64,000 nt of DNA from the NCBI GenBank assembly GCA_009763385.1, contig CM019825.1, positions 116,989,131 to 117,053,130 on the forward strand, in the 5' to 3' direction. The position numbers were made by a program, and so were the translations under genes. Under the pieces are notes generated by a model. That model made no database searches and was not told where the DNA came from. It saw only the letters and a program-made list of their open reading frames with translations. The stretch is from Coix lacryma-jobi var. lacryma-jobi. Taxonomy: Eukaryota; Streptophyta; Magnoliopsida; Poales; Poaceae. Positions 22,877 to 33,972 of this stretch are shown one piece after another; position 1 is the first letter of the stretch, and each line of letters starts with the position of its first letter.

Positions 22877-25800
22877 AGGGTACGTGGTGAGCTTCATTCG
22901 CTACCCACCCATGGGGCTCGGCGTCCCGCCGAGCCGCTTTATGCGGGGGCTGGCTCATCATTTTGAGGTGGAGCTGCAGCATTTCTCTCCCAACTCCATC
23001 TCGCACGCCGCCATCTTTGCCGCGGTGTGCGAGGGGTACTTGAAGATTGAGCCGCACTGGGAGATGTTCGTCCACCTCTTCGGGGCGCGCTTCCACAAGG
23101 CCGCGAAGCCCAGCGGGAGGAGGCTCGCGCGGGCGGGCTCCCTTACCATCACCGCGAGGACCGGTCCTTCGTCGGCCAACGTCCCCCGCGAATATCTTCG
23201 CTACAAGCTCTCCACCAACCCGGCGGGGTGGGATAACCATTGGTTCTACCTGCGGAACGAGGACGGGCTCTTTCCGCAGTACACCGGCAAGGTCATCACC
23301 CAGCGCCCGGAGAAGTGGAACTGGGGCGTCGCGGCGGACAGGCAGCGCCACCTGATTCCGCTGATGAGCACGATGCGGACGCTGGTGGAGGAGAAGAAAC
23401 TGACCGTCCAGACGGTCATTTGGGCGTTCCACCAATGGAGGGTCCTTCCTCTGGCGGACCGCCCCCTCCTTATGTTCGAGATGGGGCCTAAGGCCCCGCT
23501 CGAGGCGCTGAACCAGTCGAGGATGGCCGAGGAGGGGCTGACTCGGAATGAGGGTACCTCCCGGGTGGCGGTCACGGTCCATGGATCGTTTCGTCCAGAG
23601 GAGGCCAATCTGATCGCCATGGCACCCGACACGGGGTGTCTCGACTTGGTAAGCCTCCCTCGCTAGACTGTTTCGGGCCTCCCCTCCCTTCTCTTTTCTT
23701 CGGTCCTTATTTGCTCCCTTCGCAACTTTTCTCATCGAGCTTCTTTTTTGCAGGGGACGTTCACATGTCGCACGTTGAGGCCCCCGGTGAGGGAGGATGC
23801 CGCGGAAACACAGGTGAGGCGCCTCTCTGCTCAGAAGGATAAGGAGAGTAAGGATGCCAGGAAGAAGAAGGGGAAAGAGAAGAACTTGCGTCGGGCGGCC
23901 CGGGAGCAGAGGCTGGCGAAGGCTCGTCTGGCGATGAGTCTCCCGAGCTCAGCTCCTCGAGCTCAGAGGAGGAGGATGAGGAGGAGGAGAGCGATGATGA
24001 GGGGATGGATGCGCGTTTGAGGCGCGCGGGGGTCGTCGACGTCAGGGCTGACCGCTCCTCTGTGCAGGAGGATGTCTTGGAGGTCCCCTAGCGAAGGGAT
24101 CGCGCGGGGCGCAGCAGCGGAAGGCTGCGCCGAGCCCAGCCTCGTCGGAGGCTCAGGGCCCATCGAGCTCCGTGCCGGACGTGCCCCCTGACGTGAGGAA
24201 ACCTCGAACCAGGAGCGCCGTCGCCGCGGCGCAGAAGGAGGCCACGATCGTGTCGACCCAGGCGGGGGGTCTCGAGAAGGGCCGGTCGTCGAGGAGCGGC
24301 CAACACGTCGAGAAGGACTCCGGCCCGACCGCCGCAAGGCGTCGAGGGCGACATCGAGCCCGCGGAGGAGCGGGCAGCACGAGAGGGCGTCAAGCCCGCG
24401 CCACCATGACCGCCGAGGGGGGAGCCCCCGGTCGTCTCGTGACGGGAGTCGCGAGCGACCTCGGAGCCCATCGCCGCACCGCCACCGGGAGAAGGAGGCA
24501 GGCGCGGGGGGGGGGGGGGGGCGTGACCGTCGGCACGAGCGCCGGAGTAGGTCCCGGAGCCCACGCCGGGAAGGGCGCCAAGATGACCGCTCGAAGGAGA
24601 CGCGGTCGCCCCCCCGGGACAGGAGACAAAAGGAGAGCTCTCCGCCGGGGTCGAGCCACGGGAAGCGTCGGGAGCCTTCCCCTCATCCGAGCCATGTGGA
24701 GACGGCTCAGGGGCGCGGCTCGAGCCACGGGGCGGGCTCAAAGCCCCCGAGCGGGTCCGGTGATTCGGGGAAGAAGCCCCACCGTCGCTTTGGGTAAGTA
24801 ACGTTTCTCAGTCTCGTAGGTAGTGAAGCTTTACCTTTTTACTTTTGGTGACATTTGCTGTTTTACGGTTTTTCAGGGAAAAATGCTCTCGGCAGGAGGC
24901 GGGCACCGCGGCGTCCAAGCGGGCCAAGACCTCGAGCTCTGCTGAGGTCCAAGCACCTCGAGGTATGGCTCCTCCTTCCGCTGGGGAGGCCGCTTGGCTG
25001 GTGAAGGCTCGAGCAGCCATGGCTCGGGGAAGCCAGATGGCCGCCGCGGATCTTGGTGAGGCCGACGCCGTCGACCACGGGGGTCGAGGTTTTTTTCCTG
25101 TTTCTGACGACATTGTTCTCCTTTTTTAGCAGGGGCCACGGCTCCTGGCGCCGAGCCTGCCGCCACCGCGTCTGCCGCGGCACCGCCTCCTCCTCCTCCT
25201 CCTCCTCAAGTGGCGCCTACCGAGAGGGCCACTCCTCCCCCCGTCGCAACGACCATCTCGGGGGGAGCTCCCAAGACAAGCATGGCTCCGTCGGCGTCTG
25301 GGGCTGAAGGGTCAGCGGCCCTCGAGACCCCAGTCGACGCGAGCCGGCCTGCGGAGAAGGGGAAGGAGGGAGAGGTGTCGGTGGAGAAGGTGCCGACGGT
25401 GGAGGAGCTCCTGGACGAGCTGGAGCAGGTGCCGCCCCCGGTCGAGGGCTCAACGCTGGAGGAGGCGCTCGAGGCACCGGCCAGGGATGACAAGACGCCG
25501 GAAGACCCGGCGAGGGAGGAGAGCTTGGGGACGAGCCACCCCTCGAGCGACCCGCTACCGCTCGAGTCCCCGCCTCCACGCGAGGCCGCGCCGTCGCCTC
25601 GGGAGGGGACGGAGCAGCAGGCGGAGACGGAGGAGGGGCGGAGGGAGCCGCAGCCTGTGCCACCGGTTGGTGGGCCGCAGCTGGCACCGATCGAGCCGGA
25701 GGAGGGGGGCCTGCCCCTCGTCGAGGTCGATCGATTGGGTGTGGCCATATCCTGACGCGCCGAGCCCGTCCGGCACCATGGTCCCCGTCGAGCGGTCGGC

Positions 25801-27055
25801 TCGGCAGGGGGTTCCGCGGCAGGCGCGGTGCATCTTCAGAGAGGTGGCCGAGCTCGTGGCGGAGGCGGAGAGGTCCTTCTCGGAGGAGTCGGAGAAGTCC
25901 GCGCAAGTGGTGGCCGCCCTTGCGAAGGCGGAGGGGGAGCTCCTGGAGCTCCGCGCCGAGCTGGGTCGGAACGCGCAGATGGCGAGCCGGCTCAACGCGG
26001 CGCAGGCGGAGACCCAGGTGGCTCGTGACGAGGCCGCCCAAGCTAGGAGGGAGGCCACCGCCGCTCTGGCCACGGCGGAGGCGTCGAGGAAAGAGGCCGC
26101 CGACGCCCGAAACAAAGCCGCCACTGCCCGGTCTGCAGCGGAGGCGACGAAGAAGGAGGCTGTCGACGCCCAAAGCGAAGCCGCCACCGCCCGGTCTGCA
26201 GCGGAGGCGGTGAAGAAGGAGGTCGAGGAGGCCAAGAGCGAGGCCGCCGCCGCCCTGGCTAAAGCGGAGGCAGCGCGGCAGGAGGTGATCTGGAAGGATC
26301 TGGCCCTTGTGGAGACGGGCAAGCTGGTCGAGGACCTTAGGGGCGAAAAGCTCGACGTGCTGTCCCAAAAGCGTACACTCGAGCAGCGCGTCGAGGTCCT
26401 TACCAGCGACTTTGCCGCTCTGGGCGTGCACTGCCAAGGTAATTTTTAATGCTTCGTCTTTCTTTGATTTCGAGATTCTTGTCACGCTGTGGACTCACTC
26501 TTTTCTGTTTGTTGCATAGATGTCGAGAAGACCGCTGATGAGCTCCGCGAGACGAATACGGCTCTCGTGTAGCAACTCTGAGGTGAAACCATGGTGGCGG
26601 AGCGAGCGTGCGTCACTCTCGACAGGCTCAGCTCCATGTGGGGTGCCGACCCGGTGGCCGCGGCAGAGGGCGCAGTGGCTCGGGGCGACGCCCTGGTCGA
26701 CGCCCTGTGCTTCTTTGAAGTGGCCGCGCGGGACCGTGTCAGGAGCGCTCTCCACCATGGTGTAAAGCAGGCGCTTGCGGCCATCCGCTCCGGCTTCCGC
26801 TACCCGGTCAACGTCGTTGCCAAGGGCTTCATTGAGATCGAGGGGAAGGACGAGGAGTGGAACGACCGCCGCGTCGACAAGATCTTGGAGAAGGTGGAGA
26901 GGCTGGGGGCGGCGTTCGCCAAGCTCTTCGAGGAGGACGTGCTGCCTCCTGATGCGGACAGTGGTGTAGGTGGCCCCCCTCCTCCTGGCCCGGACGTCGA
27001 GGCTGAGCTCGCGGCGGAAGATCATGGGGAGGAATTCCAGACGGATGAAGAATGA
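22877..27055 (+). pseudogene. Antisense multi-exon gene of Tat element 1, Transposase_28-like domain plus RS-rich and coiled-coil regions
   Basis: The gene runs opposite to gag-pol. Canonical GT...AG introns are 23649-23753, 24794-24876, 25056-25132 and 26439-26519. Exon 1 (from the copia junction to 23648) has the domain often called putative gypsy-type transposon (Transposase_28), seen in GLGVPPSRFMRGLAHHFE and the EGYLKIEPHWEMFVHLF block. Reading phases agree across the last three introns. Before 24793 the frame encodes an arginine-serine-rich stretch, and 25760-26438 a long alanine-, glutamate- and lysine-rich coiled coil. Damage: 5' end lost, shifts near 23930, at the 16-G run and near 25740, and TAG and TGA early in the last exon (26570-26581). 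Its function is unknown; I infer a nuclear or RNA-linked accessory protein from the RS and coil parts only. Confidence 0.75.
24506..24521. repeat. 16-base G run inside the antisense gene
   Basis: The run separates two parts of the RS-rich coding stretch that lie in different frames. RSPSPHRHREKE precedes it and RRHERRSRSRSPRRE follows. A change of one or two G would join the frames, so the run is either a mutation hotspot or a base-calling error. Confidence 0.7.
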
Positions 27056-27606
27056 GGCCTGCGTGGCAAATTTGGGCGTCGAGGCCCTTGTAAAAATTTA
27101 TGTTATGACTTATGGCCTGTCGAGGCCAACATGTGTATATGACTTGTTTGTTTAAAGAAGTTGTTTTCTTTTCAAATCTATTCGATCATTTCTCTTTATC
27201 GCAAGCTCGAGCTTTTACCGGCTTGGTCTGTGTTCCTTCGATACGCGTCACGAGTTCCTCGAGGGGAGGCGTAGATAGGGTACCGTAGCCCAGGGGCGTA
27301 GGTGGCCGTCTACGTCGACGCCCCCCGACTCTTGGAGGCTCGAGGTATTTATGGATTTAGACGCTGCTAGTATGCTCGAGGTGTGAATTGAGACGAGGGT
27401 CGAATTTTTGAAAAGGAAACGCGCTTTTTCCGGAGTCTGGGGAGGGGGTTCCCCCCTGTCAGCCCCCGAGGGAGCCTCGACCCTGAGCAAGGCAGGGTCG
27501 AGGCTACCTTAAGTTGCTAAGTAATATGAAAGATGGTGCACGAGTTTGCTCATTCATATTTAACGTGTTTGTACAAAGCAACAAAATGAACAAGGCCTCG
27601 AGGCCC
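27056..27606. other. Convergent intergenic gap between antisense gene and integrase
   Basis: This 551-bp gap lies between the plus-strand stop at 27053-27055 and the minus-strand integrase stop. No ORF has a recognisable domain. It must contain the 3' ends of two converging transcripts, but I see no clear polyadenylation signal that I would assign. The matching gap in Tat element 2 is about twice as long and filled with minisatellites. Confidence 0.55.
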
Positions 27607-28482
27607 TTAAGGGTAGAAGCGACGTAGCTGAGATATGTTCCATGCGTTCGCCAGGATCCTGCCTTGACCGTCGTAGAGCTTGTACGTTCCTGGCTTGAGC
27701 ACCTCAGCTACGGTGTATGGGCCCTCCCATGGAGGGGTGAGCTTGTGGCGCCCTCGATTATCTTGCAACCGTCGAAGCACAAGGTCCCCCACCGCCAGGT
27801 CCCTTGTGCGCACGTGCTTGTCGTGGTAGCGTCGAAGCGTTTGTTGGTAGTGCGCCAAGTTGATGAGCGCCACGTCTCGAGCCTCCTCGAGCTGGTCCTT
27901 GGCGTTGGCAAGCCTTTCGTCGTTGGTTTGCTCGTTGTAGGCTCGAAGTCGAGGGGAGCCGTACTCGAGGTCCGTAGGCAAGACAGCCTCGGTGCCGTAG
28001 GTTAGGAAGAATGGGGTGAACCCAGTGGCTCGACTCGGCGTAGTCCTGAGGCCCCACAGCACCGAGGGGAGCTCGGCAGCCCACCCCTTTCCGAAATTCT
28101 TGAGGGTTTTGAACAGCCTCGGCTTCAGCCCGTGGAGTATCATGTCGTTGGCACGCTCGACCTGCCCGTTGCATTGAGGGTATGCGACCGAGGCCCAGGT
28201 CACATGAATGTTGTTGTCGTCGCAAAAGTTGGTGAACTTTTTGCCCGTGAATTGGGTGCCATTGTCGATGATGATGATGTTAGGTACCCCAAATCGGTAC
28301 ATGATGTCGGCGATGAACTCGACGGCCTTCTCGGAGGTGGGGTCGCCTACAGGCTTAGCTTCGATCCATTTGGTGAATTTGTCAATGGCCACGAGCACAT
28401 GCGTGTACTTTCCAGTTGTCATCTTGAGGGGACCCACGAGGTCGAGCCCCCAGACGGCGAACGGCCAAGTGATGGGGATCAT
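27607..28482 (-). pseudogene. Gypsy integrase (Tat element 1)
   Basis: The minus-strand frame of 291 codons carries the catalytic triad: D in GLDLVGPLK, D in IIDNGTQF and E in NGQVERAND. The C-terminal region follows with WAAELPSVLWGLRTTPSR and the LILRR-like block VGDLVLRRLQDNRGRHKL, ending in the conserved ISQLRRFYP. It would insert the cDNA into the genome. The N-terminal zinc-binding part lies upstream in another frame (about 28480-28760), so the polyprotein is broken by frameshifts here. Confidence 0.87.
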
Positions 28483-30232
28483 CTGCAGGGCGTGCGCGGG
28501 CTGGTGTGTTTGCTTGGCGTAGAACTGACACCCTTGGCAAGCTTGGACCAGGCGCTTGGCGTCTCCGATGGCGGTTGGCCAGTAGAAGCCTTGTCGGAAG
28601 GCGTTCCCTACCAGGGGTCCTTGGCAATGCGTGATGGCCGCAAGCCCCCGAGTGCATGTCGTCGAGGAGCCTGCGTCCTTCCTCGAGGGGGATGCATCGT
28701 TGAAGGATCCCTGATGGGCTTCGACGGTACAGCTCTCGTTCGTCGCCGTAGATGACGTAGGTCTTGGCCCTTCGAGCGATGCGTCGGGCTTCCGTCTTGT
28801 CTTCCGGTAGCACGCCTTGCGTCAGGTAGTCAAGGAAGGGCGTCCGCCAGTCGAGGGGTTGTGATGAGGAAGAGGCGGGTGTGTCAACCTGCATTGCCTC
28901 AGCGGATGTCGAGGGGTCGATCTCGAGGGGTGGCATTGATGGTCGAGCCCCCGTGTCTGGCTCGAGGGGTGGCGTCGAGGGGCCAGCCCCCGGGCCGATT
29001 TTGACGGATGGCTCGAAAACGTCCCTTGAGAAGACATCTGGTGGAACCGTGCCGCGCGTGGACGCCAACTTTGCTAGCTCGTCTGCGGCCTCGTTGTACT
29101 TTCGAGCGATGTGGTTGAGCTCGAGGCCGTAGAATTTGTCTTCTAGCTTGCGCACTTCTCCACAATATGCTTCCATCTTGGGGTCGACGCAGCTCGAGGC
29201 CTTCATGACCTGGTTGATGACGAGCTGCGAGTCCCCCCGAGCGTCGAGGCATCGGACTCCGAGCTCGAGGGCGATACGCAGCCCATTGACGAGGGCCTCG
29301 TACTCGGCGACGTTGTTGGAGGCGGGGAAGTACAGACGCAACAGGTAGCGCATGTGGACTCCGAGGGGTGAGACGAAGAGCAGGCCTGCGCCTGCCCCCG
29401 TCTTCATGAGGGATCCGTCGAAGTACATAGTCCAGAGCTCGGCTTGGATTTGTGCCGGCGGGAGCTGGGTGTTGGTCCATTCAGCAACGAAGTCTGCCAA
29501 CGCTTGCGACTTGATGGCTTTTCGTGGAGCGTAGGTGATGGCCTCCCCCATTAGCTCGGCGGACCACTTGGCGATGCGCCCTGTGGCCTCCTGATTGTTG
29601 ATGATCTCCCCGAGGGGGAAGGATGACACCACTGTTACAGGATGAGCGAGGAAGTAGTGCTGGAGCTTGCGCCTCGTGATGATGATGCCGTAGAGCAGCT
29701 TCTGGATGTGCGGGTACCGGACCTTGGCCTCGGAGAGCACCTCACTGATGATGTACACCGGCCGTTGGACCGGTAACAAGTGACCCTCCTTGTGCCTCTC
29801 GACAGTTATGACCGCGCTGACCACCTGGGTGGTTGCGGCCACATAGAGGAGGAGAGGCTCGGGGGGATCGTCACCCTGGGCTGGTCGTGGTGGCACGAGA
29901 ATTGGCGCGGAAGTCAGCAACCTCTTCAACTTGGTTAGGGCCTCCTCTGCTTCGACGGTCCACGCAAAATGCTCCGTTTTCTTCAGCAGGCGGTAGAGGG
30001 GTAGCGCCTTTTCCCCTAGCCTCGAGATGAACCTGCTGAGAGCGGCTAGGCAGCTCGTCACTTTCTGTACGCCCTTGATGTCTCGGATCGGGCCCATCCT
30101 CGTGACTGCTGAGATCTTTTCGGGGTTGGCCTCGATCCCCCGCTGTGAGACAATGTAGCCAAGTAGCATGCCCCGAGGCACACCAAAGACACATTTCTCG
30201 GGTTGAGTTTCACATTCTTGGCCCGGAGGCAC
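28483..30232 (-). pseudogene. Tat RT connection, RNase H and second (archaeal-type) RNase H
   Basis: The minus frame (to 28382) starts inside the RT with LLGYIVSQRGIEANPEKI. The usual gypsy RNase H follows (FAWTVEAEEALTKLKRLLTS, LLLYVAATTQVVSAV), probably degenerate. A second RNase H comes after it: MYFDGSLMKTGAGAG gives the first acid, NNVAEYEALVNGLRIALELG the glutamate, and ARGDSQLVINQV the next aspartate. ARKYNEAADELAKLA closes the domain. The dual arrangement is known for Tat elements. A proline-rich spacer and the integrase N-terminus follow, with frame loss after about residue 540. Confidence 0.84.
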
Positions 30233-30841
30233 TCGAACGTGGTCTCGAGATCGCTAATGAGGTCCCCGACTTTGTTGGTCTTAACCACAATGTCATCGAC
30301 GTAGGCCTCGACGGTTTTGCCTATGTGTTCACCAAAGATATGCTGCATGCAACGCTGATACGTTGCCCCAGCGTTTCGAAGGCTGAAGGGCATTGTAACG
30401 TAGCAATACATGCCAAAAGGCGTAACAAAAGAGGTAGCGAGCTCGTCGGATTCTTTCATTTTAATCTAGTGGTAGCCGGAATACGCATCGAGAAATGAAA
30501 GCACTTCGCACCCCGCAGTGGAATTGATAATCTGATCAATTCTAGGTAAAGGAAATGGAACTTTTGGACATGCTTTATTCAAACCAGTGTAGTCTACACA
30601 CATCCGCATTTTTCCCATTCTTTTTCCTAACTAGTACAGGATTAGCTAGCCACTCCGGGTGAAATACCTCCTTGATGAATCCAGCCGCCAAAAGCTTGTG
30701 CACCTCCTCGCCGATGATCCTGCGCTTCTCTTCGTCGAAGCGGCGCAGGCGTTGCCTCACCGGTCTGGACCCGGCCTGGATCTCCAAGGCGTGCTCGGCG
30801 ACTCCCCTCGGTATGCCTGGCATGTCCGAGGCTCCACGCAA
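30058..30841 (-). pseudogene. Gypsy reverse transcriptase (Tat element 1)
   Basis: Two minus-strand frames cover the catalytic domain. The N-terminal part (30841-30575) shows VRQRLRRFDEEKRRIIGEEV, LLAAGFIKEV and NPVLVRKKNGK. The C-terminal part (30459-30058) shows FGMYCYVTMPFSLRNAGATY, then VEAYVDDIVVK with the catalytic YVDD. The gap between them (about 30460-30575) has stop codons and a frameshift. The domain would copy element RNA after tRNA priming. It is broken, so any mobility would need proteins from another copy. Confidence 0.83.
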
Positions 30842-31002
30842 ACATGTCGATGTTTGCGCGGAGAAAGTCGACGAGCACTGCTTCCTATTTAGGCTTGAGG
30901 CTGGCGCTGATGGCCAGCGTCTTGCCGTCGGTCGAGGTCGGGTCGATGGGTACCTGCTTGGTGTGTTCTGCCAGCTCGAAGGTGCCAGCGTGGCGCTTTG
31001 CT

Positions 31003-31677
31003 TCAGGGGCTTCCTTGGTGGCCAGGGCTGCTAGGGCCTCGAGCGAATCGAGGTGGACGTTGGCCTCCCCACGCTCGATGCACTCCACGTCGCAGTGGTA
31101 CGCGTGCCGTAGGGTTTCGACGGTGATGACCCTTTCGGCCCCGCATCTTGTGCTTCAAGTATGTGTAGTTGTGGAACCGCCATGAACTTGGCGTAGCCGG
31201 GCCTGCCGATGATGGCGTGGTAGGCTCCTTGGAACCCGACCACCCGAAGGTGAGCGTCTCCCCGCGGAAGTTGGCCGCCGTGCCAAAGCAGATAGGTAGG
31301 TCGATGCGCCCGAGAGGGTGAGCCTTCTTTCCCGGTATGACTCCGTGGAACCCCTCGACGCTGGTCGGGAGCTGGTCCCTCGAGATCCCCAGGAGGTCGA
31401 GGGTCTCGAGGTATATGATGTTGAGGCTCGAGCCCCCATCCATCAACACCTTGGAGAACCGTACATCGATGATGACGGGGTCGACGACAAGAGGGTATGC
31501 TCCCGGGTTTACGACATGATCCGGATGGTCGTCACGGTCGAACGTGATCGGCGCATCAGACCAGTCGAGGTACCGGGGGCGTCGTGGTGGAGTGCAAAGA
31601 TCTCCGGCGCTCCTTCTTTCTCTCTCGAGCTGAGAGCCCACGGTCGGGCCCCCGTAGATCATGAAGCAGTCGCGCAC
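31003..31677 (-). pseudogene. Retropepsin-like protease region (Tat element 1)
   Basis: A minus-strand frame of 224 codons contains the active-site block VLMDGGSSLNIIYLETL. DGGS replaces the usual DTG or DSG, as is common in grass Tat proteases, where DGGSSLNIL is typical. The flanking PLVVDPVIIDVRFSKV and VGFQGAYHAIIGRPGYAKF-like sequence (the latter in another frame) complete the fold. It would cut the polyprotein. A shift near 31240 moves the C-terminal part out of frame. Confidence 0.78.
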
Positions 31678-33560
31678 CGGGGGGAAGTCCGCGTCCCCGT
31701 CGTCGCGTCGATTGTTGTCCTTGCCTTAGGCACGTCCTCCTTCTTGTCGCCGAGCTTGGAGTAGAAGCCCTTCAGCAGTCGGCAGTCCTTCAACTTGTGA
31801 TTCACGGGGCCCTTGTGATAAGGGCAGGGGTCCTCGAGCATTTGGTCGAAGACAGCCCGTCAGGGGGGCCTCGAGGCTTCTTATGGTCGAGGGCGCCCAT
31901 GAGCACTTCTTCATCGTCGTCGTCATCGGCGTCGCGCTTTGCCTTCTGACCTTTGCTTTTGTTTTTCTTCTTTTTGTTGTTGTTGTTGTTGCTGCGGTTC
32001 TGACGTCGTTGCCCTTGTTCGAGCCCTCCGGTGCGGCCACCGCCTTGCCTTTGTCCGTGGAGCGGCCAAAGAAGGCCCCCACTGCTGCCTCATCGCCTGA
32101 GGCAAAGCTGGTGTGACACGATCCATCAGGTCCTCGACCGTCCTGGGACGGTAGCGCCCTAGCTCGTGAACTAGCTCTTGGCGTGTCGTGCCCGCGAGGA
32201 ACGCTGAGATGACATCCTCATCAGGCACGTGGGGGACCTCGAGGCGCTGCTTCGAGAACCGCCGAGTGAAGTCGCGGAGGGGCTCGTCCGCTGCCTGCCT
32301 GCAACGCCGTAGATCCCAGGGGTTGCCTGGGCGTACGCAAGTCCCTTGAAATTCCCGTCGAAGACCCTGACTAGGTCGGCCCAGTCATGGATCCGATCCG
32401 GCGGGAGCCCCTCGAGCCACCGGCGGGCGGTGTCCGAGAGGTAGAGTGGGAGCTGGCGTATGATCACGCGGTCGTCGCTCTTCGCTCCACCCAGTTGGCA
32501 GCCTAGGCGGAAGTCGGAGGCCAGAGCTTGGGCTCGACCTCCCGTCATACTTCACGATGTTGGTCGGTGGTCGGAAGCGATCGGGGAGGGTTGAGCTGCG
32601 GATGGCCCGGCTGAAGACCCTGGGGCCCGGGCTCGAGGGCTTGCCGGTCCTCGTCCGCACTGTCGTAGCGCCCTCCTCGATGGGCGTTATAGCCACGCTC
32701 CTCGGCCCCTTTGTCCTTGCGCCGTCGGTTGATGTCGTTGCGGGCGTCATTGGCATCTCGAGGTGGTCTGTCGTCGACGATCCGTTCCCGGAATGGCCTG
32801 GCTCGAGGGGCGTCCGGCTGGTGGACGGACATCTCCCGCTCGTTGCGGGGCGCGTCTGCTGGCTTCCCGGAGGCCGCCCCGCGCCGTCGCGAGGCTGAGC
32901 TCTTGGCCTGCTGCACAGCGGCTGTCTCGAGGAGGTTCTTCATTTCCCCGAGCATGCGCCTGGCGTCAGGGTTGGAGACGGCGGGTAGATCGTGAAGCAG
33001 CATTGCGGCCGCCACCACGTTCTGTCCGGCTCACGGGAAATGCACCTCGGGGCGTGCTGGTGCCCTGTCCTCAAGGATCTGCCGGTGGACCTCTCGAGCG
33101 CGGCCACGAGCACCGGCGCCTCGAGGCTGGGCTTGTTCCTGCACTAGGGTTTTCTCGAGGTGTAGCAGGCGTTGTCGATCCTCCTCAGCCTTGGCGATGG
33201 CCTCCCGCAGCTGTGCGAGCTGCGCCGCCCGGTCATCGCTGTGCCGAGATGGTGCAGCCGGTGCCGGGGGTCCGTTCCTCCCCTGAACGCGTGATCCGCC
33301 TGCCGCAGCCACGTCTCCGGGCTCTTCGAGGTTGAGCGTCGGCCTGTTGTCATCGCCGTGGTCCTCGGTGTCGCTTACGACCCCCTCGAGCTGGAAGCAC
33401 TCCCTGGTGGGATCCCAGAGGTCAGGGTCGTGGTAGTCGTACTCGTTGGAGTCGGAGCTGTTGACGTCGCGCTGCCCTGGCTCATGCGGGGACTGCAGCT
33501 CGCGGTACCACTCTCCGATGGTGGCCGACCGGGGTGGCTCGACGACTCATGAGAAGCCAC
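31659..33560 (-). pseudogene. Gag of Tat element 1, several broken frames
   Basis: The capsid domain of the Retrotrans_gag type is seen at 32171-32548 as YLSDTARRWLEGLPPDRIHD and WADLVRVFDGNFKGLAYA. A zinc-binding-like CPYHKGPVNHKLKDC lies near 31800. Upstream at 33031-33312 a coiled, charged segment (AQLAQLREAIAKAEEDRQRL) and a basic, low-complexity region form the N-terminal part. At least four frames are needed to cover the protein. It would form the particle. The exact start cannot be fixed from the sequence. Confidence 0.74.
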
Positions 33561-33972
33561 GGTCGACGTGCGTGGGGTAGACGACCTCCAGGTTGGTGGT
33601 GGCTCGTAGGAGCACGCCCGGACGTTCCCCCCGCTCTGCCGCCGCCCGGCCCTGATGACGCTCGTCGAGGTGGTGGGCGTAAGCAGCTGCGGAGTTGTTG
33701 AGGCCGAACGGGGGCCGCTGGCATCGAGCGCGGTACACCCCGCGGGAGGAGGCCAGGTGGTGTCGACGGAGCACGGCTAGGGGGCCTCTGGCCAGGCTCC
33801 CGGTCCGTGCACATGATGAACGCGAACTCGCTGGGGGAATGCGCGTGCGCCTTGGAAGTTACCGGCCGCGCGCCGGGCAGGTTTCCCCTCGGGGGCTCTG
33901 CGCCGGCGGGGGAAGTGGGTGTACGCCGCGGGCACCGCCTGTGCCTGGCGGCGATGACACCAACTAGTAATA
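33561..33972 (-). other. Tat element 1 5' leader
   Basis: This region lies between the 5' LTR and gag and is GC-rich, with no reliable coding. On the minus strand TGGTGTCATCGCC (near 33950-33966) stands where a primer-binding site should be. I cannot match it with confidence to one tRNA, so the LTR edge is uncertain by about 10 bases. Confidence 0.5.

Noticed and set aside
24088..24741. Long minus-strand frame opposite the antisense gene of Tat element 1
   Set aside because: It is a shadow of the RS-rich coding sequence. The plus strand has splice sites with agreeing phases and a recognisable domain.
25217..26485. Minus-strand frame of 422 codons opposite the coiled-coil exon
   Set aside because: It is an artefact of GC-rich heptad coding on the plus strand, low complexity with no domain, and would run through the antisense gene's intron.
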